A program made the translations under genes and the position numbers. A stretch of DNA of 64,000 bases from Ophiosphaerella korrae (taxonomy: Eukaryota; Ascomycota; Dothideomycetes; Pleosporales; Phaeosphaeriaceae): positions 167,112 to 231,111 of the forward strand of contig JALNQF010000056.1 in NCBI GenBank assembly GCA_028456385.1, given 5' to 3'. The notes below the pieces were generated by a model. That model did not search any database and had not been told where the DNA came from. It was given only the letters and a program-made list of their open reading frames with translations. Positions 22,405 to 35,295 of the stretch are shown in pieces; the first letter of the stretch is position 1, and the number at the start of each line of letters is the position of its first letter.

Positions 22405-24545
22405 ATGGCGACCACCGTAACCCCCCCGCCCAGCGACCCATCGCCCGGAAGCAGGCCCGTGACATCCAAGAAGAGAGAAGGCGAAGCCACGCCCGATGGC
22501 AAGCCCAAGCGCACGCGCACAGGCTGCTTGACGTGTAGAGAGCGCCATCTCAAGTGCGACGAGACCAAGCCAACCTGCAATAACTGCTCCAAGTCGCAGC
22601 GCGAGTGCAACTGGGGCAAGAAGCTCAACTTCCTCGACACCACCTGCGAGAGAAACGCATACCTCATACCCAAGGGCAACGACTACTGCATCGCCTTCCA
22701 GGACGAGTCCAGAGTCATCGCAGGCGAGTATGTCGGCGGCCGCGAGCTGTATCCTGCCGACGGCGCAGACTCGCATCTGTCCATGGCTTCCAACGGCTTT
22801 GGCATGGGCCCGCCAGCTGGCTTGGCTGCCCCAGCGCCCGCACGCCAACACCTTCCCCCAATACAAGGCATGAATTCTGGGCCATATCCACAAACCCCGC
22901 AGGACTTCAACTACGACCATCAGCGCGCGCCACAGCAGCAGCAGCAGCCACATACACGAGCCCGTAAGTTCGACTCATCATCTGCAAAACTCGCCTGCTG
23001 ACGGCCCTAGAATCAAACTACTCAAATCCTACCCCATCGCCATACACCATGGAACACTCTGCAAGCCCAGCCCCTATACCAACGCGCGATTATCTCAAGA
23101 GCCAAGAAGAGGTTCTCTACATGCAGGTCTTTGTTGAAGAAATAGGCATCTGGATGGATAGCATGGACGCACACAAGCATTTCTCACGATTACTACCGTT
23201 CCACGCCTTGAACGAGCCCATGCTTCTTCACGCCTTCCTCGCTTGTGGCGCACGCCATCTCGCACTCGTTAACCCCAAGTACAGTGAGGACAAAGCATTG
23301 CACTACTACGACGTCGCCACGAGAGATTTATTACACTCGCTGCAAGACCCGGACAGAGACACAATACTTTGCGCAACTACCGCCGTCATCCTCAACGTGT
23401 ATGAGATCATGGGTGAACAAGCTCTCCAACGCATGAATCACATCGCAGGTGCTCGTGCACTAATCAAAGAGTGTCGTTGGAACGCGAGATCTATGGGCAT
23501 TGGCGCTGCCTGTTTTTGGCTGAATGTTGGAATGGAGATTCTTAGCTGCCTACACTTTAACTGGCAGGTGGCCTGGGATCCAGATGACTGGGGCATTGAT
23601 ATGGATTTCACTCCAGAAACCGAATCTGGGAAGGAGGAGGTGTGGACACATCGAATTCTATATATCGTCGCTAGGACCTGTAACTTTCGCGCCTCGATCC
23701 CTCGACACGCCGACAGTGCAAGACAAACAATGGAGAGCAGACACGCTGAATGGACCCGTTTGAAAGATATGACGGACAGGTGGAACGAGAATATTCCTCG
23801 TACGATGCATCCTATGGCCTACCTTTATCCTGGACAGACCATTTCCGGATCAGCATTCCCAGAAGTCTGGTTAGTGAAACGAACATCAATCGTGGCACGT
23901 CTCTTCTATCACACATGCTTGGTCCTGTTAGCACAGATCAATCCACTGCAAGGACCCAATGAGCCAGAGATGTGGGCGATGCTAGAGCAAAACTCCAAGT
24001 TCATTTGCGGAATCAGTGCACATGTCAAGGACCGCGGCGTTGCGAGCGTGGCGCTTCGCTCCCTTGCAATTGCTGGGGAGTGTCTGACCGATCGACGGGA
24101 GCAAGAAGAGGTACTTCAGATTTTTGACAAAATCAGGCAAGAGACGGGTTGGCGCGTAGGTTTCGTCAATACTGAGTTGAAACAGAGGTGGGGATGGGAT
24201 ACGCCACAACAGGAGCAGCAGCAGCAGCAACAGCAAAAGTTACAACAGCAAACAAATGGCCACATACAAGATGTCAATATAGCCTTTCAGCAACAACAAG
24301 GACAGCCGACTCAAGCAGCGGTCCAGCAACAGATGCCGCCAACCTCTCTCCCACCCGTTCCTATACAACCGAGACGGCCGCCAGCCTTTGGCAACCCGCT
24401 TCTTGTTGCCGACTTCAATATGCCACAGCATCCATACCAGACTCATTACGTTCCAGCCAATATTGTTCAGCAACAACAACCACCGTCTTTACTTCAGCCA
24501 CCCTTGAATAGTATGAACGTGTACGGTGGGCAGCACTTCTACTAA
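22405..24545 (+). CDS. Zn2Cys6 transcription factor with fungal transcription-factor domain
   Basis: Two exons (22405-22963, 23011-24545) encode 697 residues. A canonical binuclear zinc cluster (CX2C X6 C X6 C X2 C X6 C) lies at about residues 40-68, preceded by a basic KPKRTRTG. After a Pro/Gln linker with a Q5 run, residues ~205-560 form the helical fungal_trans_2-type domain. Landmarks include LPFHALNEPMLLHAFLACGARHLAL, ATTAVILNVYEIMGEQ and the tandem hydrophobic helices that follow. The C-terminal ~140 residues are Gln/Pro-rich, with a nine-residue Q block near 24213-24236, typical of an activation region. It should bind CGG-type sites in the nucleus. No neighbouring pathway genes suggest its targets. 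The 47-nt intron joins the two halves in frame. Confidence 0.9.
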
Positions 24546-26488
24546 ATACACGGTCTACATGGCTTTGAGTGACATTTACTCATATTTTTCTTCTTTGTAT
24601 TATTGGACACTTTTCCACGAGGCTCAATGAGTTCTCAGCATTTTGCTGGCAGTACAATCTGCGGTCACGGCCTTTATCCTAATACGAGGAGCACCGTTGA
24701 GCAATCTCTGGACATCCCCTTGGAACCTGTTTAACTAGGACAGTGTGTGGAAAATGCACCCTAACGATGTCATGAGCAGCGATCTCACGTACGTTTTTGT
24801 TTCTTTCTACTAGCACGAGGAGCTTAATGTTTTGATATACCCCTTGGATGAGTACGAAATAGTATATAATGTCTCGTCGCCTGCTTTGGCCTAGGCCGCT
24901 CTGTATTTGTGATACTGGGAGATATATTTGAGATGTGATGCCATGATTATATTGATAAGACACTCTGGGAGCCACAAGCACAAGCTAGCTATGAAGGTTC
25001 TCAGAGACGTGGATAAAAGGAGACGTCACCGCGGACGGGGCGTTTGGAAGACACTTTGAGCTACCCACGCCTCGGATCTGTTCGTCTGCAAACCTAGCTA
25101 CCGATTGATTTTACCTATTTGGTCTTCACTCAAGCAATACCAAGACGGCAGCCTTAGATCCAGTTGGAGATGCAGCCCAGCCTCAAGTTCGCCAACCTTC
25201 ACTTCCATTTACCCCCGCGCTAGATAAACTAGCCGCCGCTTACGACCCCGCACTAGATCGACTCCTCGGCAACCTTGTTCTTTTGACCCATGTCCCTAGA
25301 TGGGATTCATCGACCAGGCATTTTTGGCGATAGGTCAAGACTGCATATCCAAGGAGACTGCAGAATGTGCTTCGCTAGCTGCGTTGAAGACGCTGCAACA
25401 TAGACTCAAACTTTGGTAGACGTCGCACAATCCGGGGAAGTGTGGGGTACAACGCTGTCCATTGCTCCGTGGAGACTATCCAGTAAACTAGCTAACTTTG
25501 GAACCAGATGCACGCTTCTCGGCGTTAGGGATGCCCGCTTGGGAATGAGTCCTGAGAGCCGCATATGGTGGGTCCCTCTACAAGGATGGCGCAACTGTGA
25601 TTGGTCTGCTTTACTTGCTATGTTTGCGCGTAGACTCTGTGGCTGGAGACATTTTGCACGCGGTAGACTATATATCGTCTCATCTTTGCGTTCGACCGAT
25701 CCAGTCGTCGTGTGGGATACTTTGTCCTAGTTCCCGAATCGACGAGGGTTTCCCATCACATAGACTGGAGAAATGTTTCACGCCAGGTGCAACGTAAAGC
25801 TCTGTCTACCATGTTATCGGTCAAACGAGGCCTTCACGCGTGGCAATGGTAAAACATTTTCTTCTGCATTTGCGTGGCGTGCAGCCAGCGGTCGGCCGTG
25901 GAGGAGTGAGTAGGGCGAAAACATCAGGAGATACTTTTGCCCAATCCGGACTTGACGTCAAGCCACCCTAGTTCACGACACCGAAAACCATAGGCCACCC
26001 ATCTACACTAATGCACCTGCATTTGGATCAGGCCATGGCACGTAGTTCGCCAGCCATTGCCAGCGTCCAGCCCGCTTGGGCTTTTTGCCTCCCGTCCGAT
26101 GCAGCATCATCCGATAGTCCATCATTCCATGCCTAGGTATCCATGCTTGCTTTGCACCCCTCCCAAAGGACTTGTGGCGCCTCTATACTTGGAGCAATTG
26201 GCCAACCACCATGCTCTTGCCCAATGGATCACCCCTCCGGCAAACCGACACGAGACTCGAGCTGCTCATGGATGAGTGGAGCTTATCGCTCCTGGGCAAG
26301 CTTTTCATCGAGTAAGACGCGTTAGATCTCAACGGCTCGACAGGTATATAAGGCTTAGATCCCACTTTCAATTGATGCCACTGCCAGCAGCTCACAACAA
26401 TCCAATCCAATCTACTTTCCTACTATTCTCTCCAGCTTTTTCACCAACTCTCATAGTCTTGTGTTGATAACTTTGCATCATTCTCACA
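24546..26488. other. Large intergenic region, 1.94 kb
   Basis: Between the Zn2Cys6 gene and ADH. GC content is ordinary and I see no RIP or transposon motif. Only short chance frames occur, including 74 open codons without ATG at 25109-25333. The last ~150 bp hold the ADH core promoter. Confidence 0.4.
26344..26351 (+). promoter_or_regulatory. TATA box of the alcohol dehydrogenase gene
   Basis: tatataag lies about 138 bp before the ATG. It is followed by a long CT-rich stretch (26400-26465), the usual core promoter of strongly expressed fungal metabolic genes. Confidence 0.55.
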
Positions 26489-27678
26489 ATGGGTTCCGTT
26501 CCTACCGAGCAATGGGCGCAGGTCATGGAGAAGACTGGCGGCCCCGTTGAATACAAGAAGATTCCAGTCCAGAAGCCAGGCCCAGATGAGGTTCTTGTGA
26601 ACATCAAGTACTCTGGTGTCTGCCACACTGATTTGCATGCCGTCAACGGCGACTGGCCTCTGGTATGACTACACAATCCGAAGCTATCAATCGAGCCACA
26701 ATCAACTAACTATCCCAGGCCATCAAGCTGCCCCTCATTGGTGGCCACGAAGGTGCCGGTATCGTAGTTGCTCGAGGAGAACTCGTTGAGGACGTCCAGA
26801 TTGGCGACTACGCCGGCGTCAAGTGGCTCAATGGGTCCTGCCTCTCCTGCGACTTCTGCCAACAGGCCGATGAGCCCCTTTGCCCCAAGCCTCTCTTATC
26901 CGGCTACACCGTTGACGGCACCTTCCAGCAATACTGCATCGCCAAAGCCGCACACGTTGCCCGCATCCCTAAGGAGTGCGACCTTGCCGCCATCGCCCCC
27001 GTCCTCTGTGCCGGTATCACCGTCTACAAGGGCCTCAAGGAGTCTGGCGTCAAGCCAGGCCAATTCGCTGCCATCGTCGGTGCAGGAGGTGGACTCGGCT
27101 CGCTCGCCCTCCAGTACGCCAAAGCTATGGGTGTCCGCACCATTGCCATCGACACCGGCGACGAGAAGAAGAAGATGACCGCTGAGCTCGGCGCAGAGGC
27201 CTTCGTCGACTTCTCTTCCTCAAAGAACGTCGTTGCGGACGTCCAAAAGGCCACGCCTGATGGTCTTGGTCCCCACGTTGTCATTCTCGTCGCGGTCAAC
27301 GAGAAGCCCTTCCAGCAAGCAGCCGAGTACGTCCGCCCGCGTGGCACCGTCATTTGCATCGGTCTACCCGCCGGCGCCTATCTGAAGGCTCCTGTCTTCG
27401 AGTCCGTCATCAAGATGATCAGAATCCAAGGTCCGTTACATGCACACCTACCTCCTCTCCCTCCCCCCTCCCTGAAACCCCTCCGCACATACTAACTTTT
27501 CCTCGCAGGCTCGTACGTCGGAAACCGAAAAGACAGCTCCGAGGCCATTGAATTCTTCCGCCGTGGCTTGATCAAGGCTCCTTTCAAGATTGTGGGCCTT
27601 TCGGAGCTGCAGATGGTGTACGACAAGATGCACCAGGGCACGGTTGCGGGACGATATGTCTTGGATACCTCGAAATAG
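26489..27678 (+). CDS. ADH1: Zinc-dependent alcohol dehydrogenase
   Basis: Three exons (26489-26662, 26719-27430, 27509-27678) give 351 residues, the usual length of fungal ADH1. The catalytic zinc site is visible as Cys45-His46 in [10 protein letters not shown] and His68-Glu69 in GGHEGAGIV. The structural zinc uses Cys99, Cys102, Cys105 and Cys113. The Rossmann fold shows [18 protein letters not shown], with an acidic residue (IDTGDE) that favours NAD. It interconverts ethanol and acetaldehyde in the cytosol. Exons 1 and 2 meet in phase 0 and exons 2 and 3 share a Gly codon. The TATA box and pyrimidine-rich leader suggest strong expression. Confidence 0.95.
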
Positions 27679-27964
27679 ACGATGATATGGACTTGGAAAA
27701 GAATCTCTCTGGTTTTAGCATTCCTGTATATAGTGAATTCAATGACAATCAACCTCGAATATTTCGCTTGTTGTCCAACACCCTATGCTCATGATGGCCA
27801 TAAATGCCACAACATATAATCTGCATAGTCGACTTTCATTGCAAAACCGCACAAAATCGACCAAGTTTGCAAATTGGATCATGGTCATTGTGACTCGTAT
27901 TTTTGAAAAGTTTTACTGGCGTCGCCAGCCACTTGACTCAGCTATACTTATGAAATATGGTTGT

Positions 27965-29112
27965 TTATTGTACCATCACGTCAACAGCTTCACCGTTACT
28001 TCCGTTACTATCTACTAATCTCTCTTCACCAGCGTGAAGACCGAATGGTAAGGGTGGTATATCTTTGCCAGCGCTACGTGCCCTCAATTCTGCCCAATGT
28101 CTCAAGCGTACTAAGCCTAACATACGAGCTTCGCCCCGAGCACCCGTACTTGTGAGTATAGCTTCGTTGACTTTGCTCGCCACATTGCGACGAAGAGCAG
28201 GCTCGAGGAGATCGGTTAACTCTTTCTGCAGTGTGCCGGTTGCAGGTAGGAGGATGAGTAGCGACATTGTCAATTCGAGGTCTTTGAGAAAATCCGGGTT
28301 CGTGGCTGCTCGAGGAGCAAGCTGTGATGACGCGAAGTTGAGCGCCAGAGTGATGTCTGCTGTCGCTGAGGATGTGCATGTTCTGATAAGCTCTATGAGC
28401 TGCAGACGAAGCAATGCAAAGTGCAAGGCAGGGTCCGTATCAAGAATCTGATGGATTCGTCAGCAGTGCTCGTGACAGAGTCATGAAAACTTGAGAGGAA
28501 CATCTATTGCAAATCATACTGAGGACTGAAGGTTTGATTATCATCAAAGGAATTATGCGTGGTGCATGAAACTGGATATAATCCTGCAAGGGGAGGGTTT
28601 GTAGCTATGACATGACCTACTTGAGGATTCAGATCGTTGATCTTAGTGATAGCGGTATCGATATCGCCCGCATGAATAGCTCTTCTGATCTCGACGCGAG
28701 ACTGGATAGACTCCTCCTCGGGAGGCGGCTGAATGTTTGCTTCTTTGGCAAACCTTTCAGCAGCTCGAGGGTAGCCTTCGCTGACTAGGTAGTCCATGAT
28801 GACGAAGTTGATGTCCCTGCACGAGTTCAATTAGCAATGTTGGCACTACAAAAAAAATCAGGGCAGTGAGCAAGAGCACTGAAGGGCAAGTAACGATGCT
28901 TGCGAAATCAGAGATACAAGTTAACACGTTCTCCACACGTAGTTTCGGAGAGATTCCCAACTTATTTTAGTCGCATCATATGGACAGGGCAAAGGATGGA
29001 AAAAGTAAGGGCGAACTTACGCTTTAGACGGCTTGATGTCATCAATCTTCCTCTGGAAGGGATGTTGTGTCGGCGTTGCAGCCGACACAGAAACGGTAGA
29101 TGAGCTCTGCAT
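27965..29112 (-). CDS. GID8: GID8-like LisH-CTLH-CRA protein (GID/CTLH E3 ligase subunit)
   Basis: Three exons (29021-29112, 28621-28816, 27965-28447) give about 256 residues. After a short Ser/Thr tail comes RKIDDIKPSKADINFVIMDYLVSEGYPRAAERFAKEA, a LisH motif. It is followed by CTLH (EIRRAIHAGDIDTAITKINDLNP, FALLRLQLIELI) and a CRA domain to the C-terminus. Gid8 is a scaffold of the GID/CTLH ubiquitin ligase, which degrades gluconeogenic enzymes when glucose returns in yeast. Two starts are possible: the ATG at 29112, or an ATG-only exon at 29161-29163 whose GTAAGC intron would splice at the CAG overlapping the other ATG. Both give nearly the same protein (MQSSST or MSSST). RanBP9-type paralogues usually also carry SPRY, absent here. 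Confidence 0.87.
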
Positions 29113-29163
29113 TTACGTCAGTATATAGTGCCTGCACGAGCGGCAGCGACAACGGCTTACCAT

Positions 29164-29736
29164 GGTGAAGCGAGGTGCTCGAGACCTCAGCCGACGTCCA
29201 TCAGTGGAGAACCTTCGCTGCCCGACCGTCGTGGTCGAGAATGCGCTTGGGGCTGCGCAAAGTCTGCAGCGTGGTGAGGGAAGAAGATTGCAAGTTGGAT
29301 GTCGGTGGAAAGAACGACAAAGCTCCTTCGCTAGCAGGGCTTGGCACTGGCGCTATGCCTCAACGCTCGGTGCGTTTGAAAGCCGGAGGTACCAGTTTCT
29401 TGTTGGCAATGATGCTTGCAACGCCAGTATTAATTTTTGTTGTCTTCTTCAAAGCGTACTCAAGGGTCCCGCCATCAGGCCTTACAAGGTGCTGTTGCAA
29501 AGATAGGCGTTGAATCTGGCTAGAGCTTGACACATCAAGACCTCCAGTAAGCGAGAGCCGCTTTCCAGCCTTTGCTTAGGCAGTTGTGCGGACAACCATC
29601 ATGCCTCTAGACTAGTAACTTGACCAAAGCTGTTTATTTCACCAATCTTCCGCTACTTCGGCGATCGGAAAGCGTTATGAGGTGACATTACGCAAGGACA
29701 TACTATTTCTATCACTATCACCCCTCTGCTTCAACC
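29164..29736. other. Divergent intergenic region of GID8 and the uridine kinase
   Basis: About 570 bp. No supported gene or repeat was recognised. Confidence 0.4.
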
Positions 29737-31244
29737 ATGTCATCAGCCGGTCGAAAGACGCACTACGAGCCTCCATGGGGCAATGCGAGCATCATAGGAG
29801 TGGCAGGAAGCTCTGGATCAGGCAAGACATCGCTGGCAATGGCTATAGTGGCTTCATTAAACCTACCATGGGTCGTCATTTTGTCAATGGTATACATTTC
29901 CAGCCGAAATATCAATACGTGCTCAGTCAATTGACCAATTCTGATCAAATAGGACTCGTTCTACAAGCCCCTTAGCCCAGAACAATCGAGGGCAGCATTT
30001 CGAAACGAGTTCGATTTTGACGCTCCCGAGGCTATTGACTTCGATGTAAGCTGTTTCCCTTTGCCCTTACTTGTGTCATAGCTGAATTACCACACCAGGT
30101 CCTAGTTGACCGACTCAAAGATATCAAGAAGGGGTATACGCATGGATTCCGAAATTATACAACTACACGCTGATTCCGTTTTAGCAAAGTTGCTGAAGTT
30201 CCCATCTATTCATTCGAGAAGCATGCACGTCTGCAGAAAACCACAACGATCTACTCCCCTCACGTTCTCATATTGGAAGGCATATTTGCCCTGCACGACC
30301 AGCGAGTCCTAGAGCTCCTTGATCTCAAAATCTTTGCTGATGCAGACTCTGACCTCTGCCTGTCACGTCGTCTCGTTCGGGACGTCAAAGAGCGCGGCCG
30401 TGACATAGAAGGCTGCATAAAACAATGGTTCGGCTTTGTTAAGCCAAATTTCTACAAATATGTTGCCCCACAACGCGAAATAGCCGACCTCATCGTTCCC
30501 CGTGGCATTGAAAATAAAGTCGCCATCTCCATGATTACCGACCAGGTTCGGAGGACGCTCGCAGACAAGTCTGCACTCCACCAAGTTGAGTTGAGACGCT
30601 TGGGCCAGATTGCCGAGGATAATCCTTTGAGCTCAAATGCGATTGTGCTTGAGCAAACAAATCAAGTTAGGGGCATGCATACTTTGTTTCTGGATCCTAG
30701 TACTTCCAGGGAAGACTTTGTGTTCTATTTCGACCGCATGGTAGCGCTGCTTGTCGAGAAAGCGTGCGACTTCTTGCCATTTGCACCGACCAAGGTCATC
30801 ACACCTCAAAAAAATATGTACGTGGGCCTGAGAAAAGGCGCTGAAGTGAGCGCTGTGGTGGTACTGCGTGGTGGCAGCGCGTTTGAGACGGGTCTACGAC
30901 GTACCATCCCAGATTGCATGACTGGAAGGATTCTCATTCAAACAAATTATAGGACAGGGGAGCCTGAGCTACATTATCGAGCATTGCCGGCAAATATCGC
31001 AGATCACGGGCTGGTTCTGGTTCTCGACCCGCAATTCTCATCCGGTGCAGCTGCGCTGATGGCGGTTCGAGTATTGGTAGATCATGGCGTGTTGGAGGAG
31101 AAGATAGTCTTCATTACATACACGGCCGGCCGTGTTGGTGTGAACCGGGTGTTGAGCGTCTTCCCAGATATCAAGGTAGTTGTGGCAAGATTGGGAGACG
31201 ACTTGGAGAATCGTTGGGTGGAAACCAAGTATCTAGGTTGCTGA
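29737..31244 (+). CDS. URK1: Uridine kinase / uracil phosphoribosyltransferase-like protein
   Basis: Four exons (29737-29889, 29953-30045, 30099-30133, 30185-31244) give 446 residues. The kinase half begins with a Walker A loop GSSGSGKTS. It then shows the split DSFYKPLSPEQ motif restored by splicing, FDFDAPEAIDFD, VPIYSFEKHARL and the Walker B-like VLILEGIFALHD. The second half is a UPRT-like domain with GLRRTIPDCMTGRILIQT, LHYRALP and the phosphate-binding turn LDPQFSSGAAAL. Uridine kinase phosphorylates uridine and cytidine with ATP in pyrimidine salvage. The UPRT-like domain of Urk1 proteins may be regulatory. Exon 3 has only 35 nt, and frame closure across it supports the model. Confidence 0.92.
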
Positions 31245-31419
31245 TACAAACTAGTAGATGATGTTGACCTCGGTACATTTAGTGACTACAGGAGCAGCGT
31301 ATGCATGCTCTTCTGAGCTGGAAATTCGTATCTAGGTGCATATGTATATACCCAACGTTCGGACGCCCAGCCGCTGCTGTGAGCAGAAATGACGCCAATG
31401 CATCGCTATATAGTGGGTA

Positions 31420-32715
31420 TCATAGGAAGTACTCGGTCGTCACCTCCTTGCCTTGTTGTTGCTGCTGCTCTGCACGATGAATATCGTTGTCTGGGCTGGC
31501 ATCAAAGACATTGAAAAAGCGCTCGCCCGTGTCACTAACTTCCAGCACGCTTGCCATGTTTCCGCATCGGTAGCAGTAATTTGGTGCACTCCAGACGGTG
31601 CTCAGCCTGTCGTCGTAAAGGACTTGAAAGCCTTCTTGGCAAAGCTGGTGTGCTCGTAGAATATGCGACATCGCGTTGACTTCAAGAAACTTCTTAACTA
31701 CCTGCGCTCCAAAAGTGTATCCAGCACCTCTTGGGCTCAGGGAGAATTCATCCCTATCGGGATCAGGATCGCTCCACACTAGGTCAGCCATGGGGCCTTC
31801 GTGGGGTATCTCTCGAAAACGGTCGATAATTTTGATTTGATCGATGGAATGTATGGAGGGTGACAGGCCGCCATGTACGCAGAATATCTGGTCGTTGATG
31901 ACGACAGACAACGTAAGGAAGTCGAACATGTCCGTAAAGTAATGCCATACGTTTGCGTTGCCGTATTTGCGTGAGCATTCGGTGTAGAAACCGTATGATT
32001 GTGTGACACCACGGGACTCGTGGTTACCTCGAATGAGGTGGACGCGATGCGGGTAGCGAAGTTTCAGGCATACAAGAAGCGATATGGTTTCAACAGAGAA
32101 GAGGCCGCGATCGACATAATCACCTTGAAACATGTCAGTTCAAATGTCAGGTTGCGTAGCATGCTTGAAAAGAGCCACCATACCTAGAAACAAGTAGTTG
32201 GTGTCGGGACAAGGTCCTCCAATCTTGAATATTTCCATCATATCGAAGAACTGGCCATGGATGTCGCCCACAACGGTGACAGGCGCCCGGATATGCACCA
32301 CATTGCTCTCCTTCATGAGGAGCTCCTTCGTTTTGGCGCATATTGCCTCGACCACAGATTCGGCCAACAGCTCTTTCTTTGACAGGCGTGATATACACTC
32401 ATCGAGGTCTACGGTGGCTGCCAGGAGTCAGTATAGGTGGGGCACGGTTGCACGAGAGCCTCGGCGACTGACGTACACGGAAGTCCTGGCATGGTCAGTA
32501 GTATGGATGTGTCGGTATCGTACAATCATCCTCGAACGCGCATCGAAGCTGGCCGGGTAGTAGAGTGGCGGCGAGATATCTATTACTGCTGTGTTGTGCA
32601 CACGTCCGCGGCAATCTCCATGCCAAGCACAGACACACGTGACCACGAGACATCCCAGACCTCGCGGGCACATCAGACGCGACGACCTACCTACGTCCAA
32701 AACTTCACTTGCCAT
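31420..32715 (-). CDS. PPG1: PPG1-type serine/threonine protein phosphatase catalytic subunit
   Basis: Three exons (32691-32715, 32184-32408, 31420-32123) give 317 residues. All PPP-family metal-site motifs are present: [13 protein letters not shown] (its glycine codon split by an intron), RGNHES, HGGLSPS and [11 protein letters not shown]. The sequence follows yeast Ppg1 rather than PP2A or Sit4, with LDECISRL at the start, [17 protein letters not shown] and [15 protein letters not shown]. The C-terminus TEYFL corresponds to the methylatable Leu tail. In yeast Ppg1 works with the Far complex to restrain mitophagy and influences glycogen storage. The first exon encodes eight codons. The 282-nt intron 1 is long for this window, so an extra internal exon is not fully excluded. 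Confidence 0.9.
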
Positions 32716-33189
32716 ACACCGCCTTTCTCTTTCCTCCTTTTTAGCCCTATGTGTGTTTAGTCTGTCTGTGCTCGCATCTTCTCCTGCCTTTCAATTTCGC
32801 CGTTCCTTCTGCCATTCTGTCACTGTATTTCGCCGGCAGCCTTGTTGTTCCTATACCTCTCTCCGCCAACATACAACATCCCCCACCTTGCGTTCCATGA
32901 TCACTTACCCTGATAGGGCTGTCATTGTGACACCCAGAAAACATCAGCACGCAACCTTGGAATTGTCGTGGAGAAGTTCGGTCGCCCTACCTAGGTTCTA
33001 TCTGGCTCGTGCGTTGTACCGGATTTGAGGGCACTCTTCAAGAAATCACCACTCTTTCCCCTCACTCCGCCGCCCTCATATTTTCTCGGCTTTTCAACTG
33101 GTTCAATCATCTTCGCTTGACGCCTCATTAAAAAAGTTCGGCCTCTTTCGCTCCTGCACCTTTTCCAAAGAGACTCATCTCAGGGTGGA
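32716..33189. promoter_or_regulatory. Divergent promoter region of PPG1 and the Q/P/Y-rich gene
   Basis: 474 bp, strongly pyrimidine-rich on the plus strand (32720-33180). No specific site was recognised. Confidence 0.35.
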
Positions 33190-35295
33190 ATGTCGTGGAG
33201 CGGGCCTGTAGCTGGTGCCGGTACTTACTATCCGCAGCCACATGCAAATGGTCAACCGGGATATGGCCACCAACAGTCTTACCAGCATGGACAACAACCA
33301 CCTTGTGGACAGTATCCTCCAGGACCACCTTTCCAAGCACGGGGTCCGCCTTACCGCCCTACAAACACCGAGTAAGCTGCAAATCCCATGATTCGCATTG
33401 ACTGTCATCACTATTAAATTTAATTGCTCTCGCAATGTCAAACAGTTCAATCGATTCTAACCTTGTTCAGACCACCTAAGAAGAAGGGCAATCCAATAAT
33501 CACTCGGTATCCTCCTCCACCTGGGTATCGCGGGCCAGCGCAACCTCAAGGCCCATTCGGATCTAGCCACTATGCTAACCAGTACCAACCACCCCAACCC
33601 GGGTATACCCAAGCGGCTCCAGCCTCTTTAGCTTATTCAAACCAAGGCTTTACCGCTCCTCCCACACCGCAAGGCTACTCACTACAAGGTTATGGCTCTT
33701 CTCACTCATCTGGTTATGCACAACAGCCATACCCCCAGGCGCAAAACCACCAATGGCCGCAGCAAGGTCACCCCCCAAATCAACCCTATCAGCAGGCACA
33801 AAGCCACCATGGCAGGCAGCGATATGCACCTCCTGCAAACAATTACCCTGGGTATCACCATTCATCTGCGCCCATCGATTCCAATTCACATTCATACGGC
33901 CAAGCTTCGGGTTGGCCGCAGTCCAATGGCCAAACACCCTATCCCCCGAATTCCCAGTATAACCAATACAACGGACACCCCCAGGCTGCCTTACAGGGAT
34001 TTGATCCGAATGCCACCCCGACGCCCACGACGGCTCATCTTGCTGCAGCTGAGCCTCCTTCAACAGTCTCACAGTCATCAGGCATTGGAGAAGGTAGCAC
34101 TACAGACGAAAAACCACCACTATATCTGGCATGGGATGACTGGGACTTCGATTTCGAAGGCGCTATATGGCCAAAGAGTAACGAGCCCGTAGACCCAAAC
34201 CTCAGTCTGGGTGTCATCACCTGGCACCCTGCAAAGCAAGTCACACGCGCACTACCTTCTACGTTCTACAGAGCAGAAGAACAAGCTTTGCAGCCAATGC
34301 CGGAGAAGCTGGATAATGGTGAATCTGTTTCCGTGTATTTCATGGCAGAAAATTCGCACGAGGCTTTTCTAGATGTGAGACAGACTAGCGAGTGGGAGAA
34401 CATTCGGGATGACCCAGTGTTCGTCATCTTTGACGATGAGGATATGCGCAGGAACTATATATCTTGGGAAGAGTGCCTTGCTCAAGCTGACCGTCCTGAT
34501 GAGCACACAGCGGAGACTCAGCAAGATCACGATGAAGATATGCCTGATGTGTCATGGAGTATAATGGATCATCTCGAGCAAGCGTTGTCTAGCACTCATG
34601 AAACTCCACAACCCAGAGCCTCAAAGCAGCAAGTACCAGGTGCCGGATTATCACAGGAAGATGTCCTTGCTAGGTTGGGTGTGACCGGAGAACCAAAACC
34701 ACTTGCAGAGTCTCAATTGATTTCGCCACTTTCGAGAGACCACAAATCATCGGGATCACTTACAGGGAAGACTGGATCTATATCTTCGTAAGTCTCTCAC
34801 CAAAATACAACCCACGCAATTCTAATCTAAAGTAGGCTACCATCTGGTTCACAAGCTCCCCCTCCACAGAGGGCACACTCTTATAGCGGATATAGAGACC
34901 CTGGGAATGCACGTGCACCTCGACGGCCGTATGGTTCGATGTCGTTTGGTAATGCCCATCGGCAACCAATTCCGCCGCCACCGCCGCCAGAACCAGAGCG
35001 TGACGCTTTGTGGCATCAACCGCAGTACGGTGCACAAGGTTCTGTCGGCTCTAAAAGAAGCCCTGCCCGATCTGAAGGCAGCAATCACACCATGGCGGGC
35101 TCTGATTTTGAGCCAGAGAAACTATGCAGTAGTGCTGAGAGAGAACATTCCCCGGGACCCACACTCTCGCGAAGCGACAGCTCCTTCTCAAGAAAAAGAA
35201 GCTATGAAGATGCTGACTACGGCGAAAAAGCACGACAGCACGACGATCATATAAAGCGGAAGCGCCGTTCACAAGTTGACGCTGCCTATAGGTAA
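33190..35295 (+). CDS. Conserved Q/P/Y-rich fungal protein with nuclear-type basic tail (unknown function)
   Basis: Three exons (33190-33371, 33471-34787, 34836-35295) give about 652 residues. The first ~270 are low-complexity, rich in Gln, Pro, Tyr, Gly and His with repeated YxQ and PxGY units, prion-like in composition. A folded-looking block follows (WDDWDFDFEGAIWPKSNEPVDPNLSLG, ITWHPAKQ, FMAENSHEAFLDVRQT, VFVIFDDED). The remainder is acidic and Ser-rich, ending in a basic cluster KRKRR. No enzymatic motif was recognised. The coding frame ends exactly at a GTAAGC. If that is used as a donor, the acceptor at 35354 gives a slightly different end, with its stop at 35362-35364. The conserved middle block makes this a real gene. 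Its role is unknown. Confidence 0.78.

Noticed and set aside
25109..25333. 74 open codons (LDKLAAAYDPALDRLL-like text) in the 24.5-26.5 kb gap
   Set aside because: There is no ATG, no splice partner was recognised, and the length is expected by chance at this composition.
27785..28451. Plus-strand frames over GID8
   Set aside because: They lie antisense to the CTLH/CRA exon and have no family resemblance.
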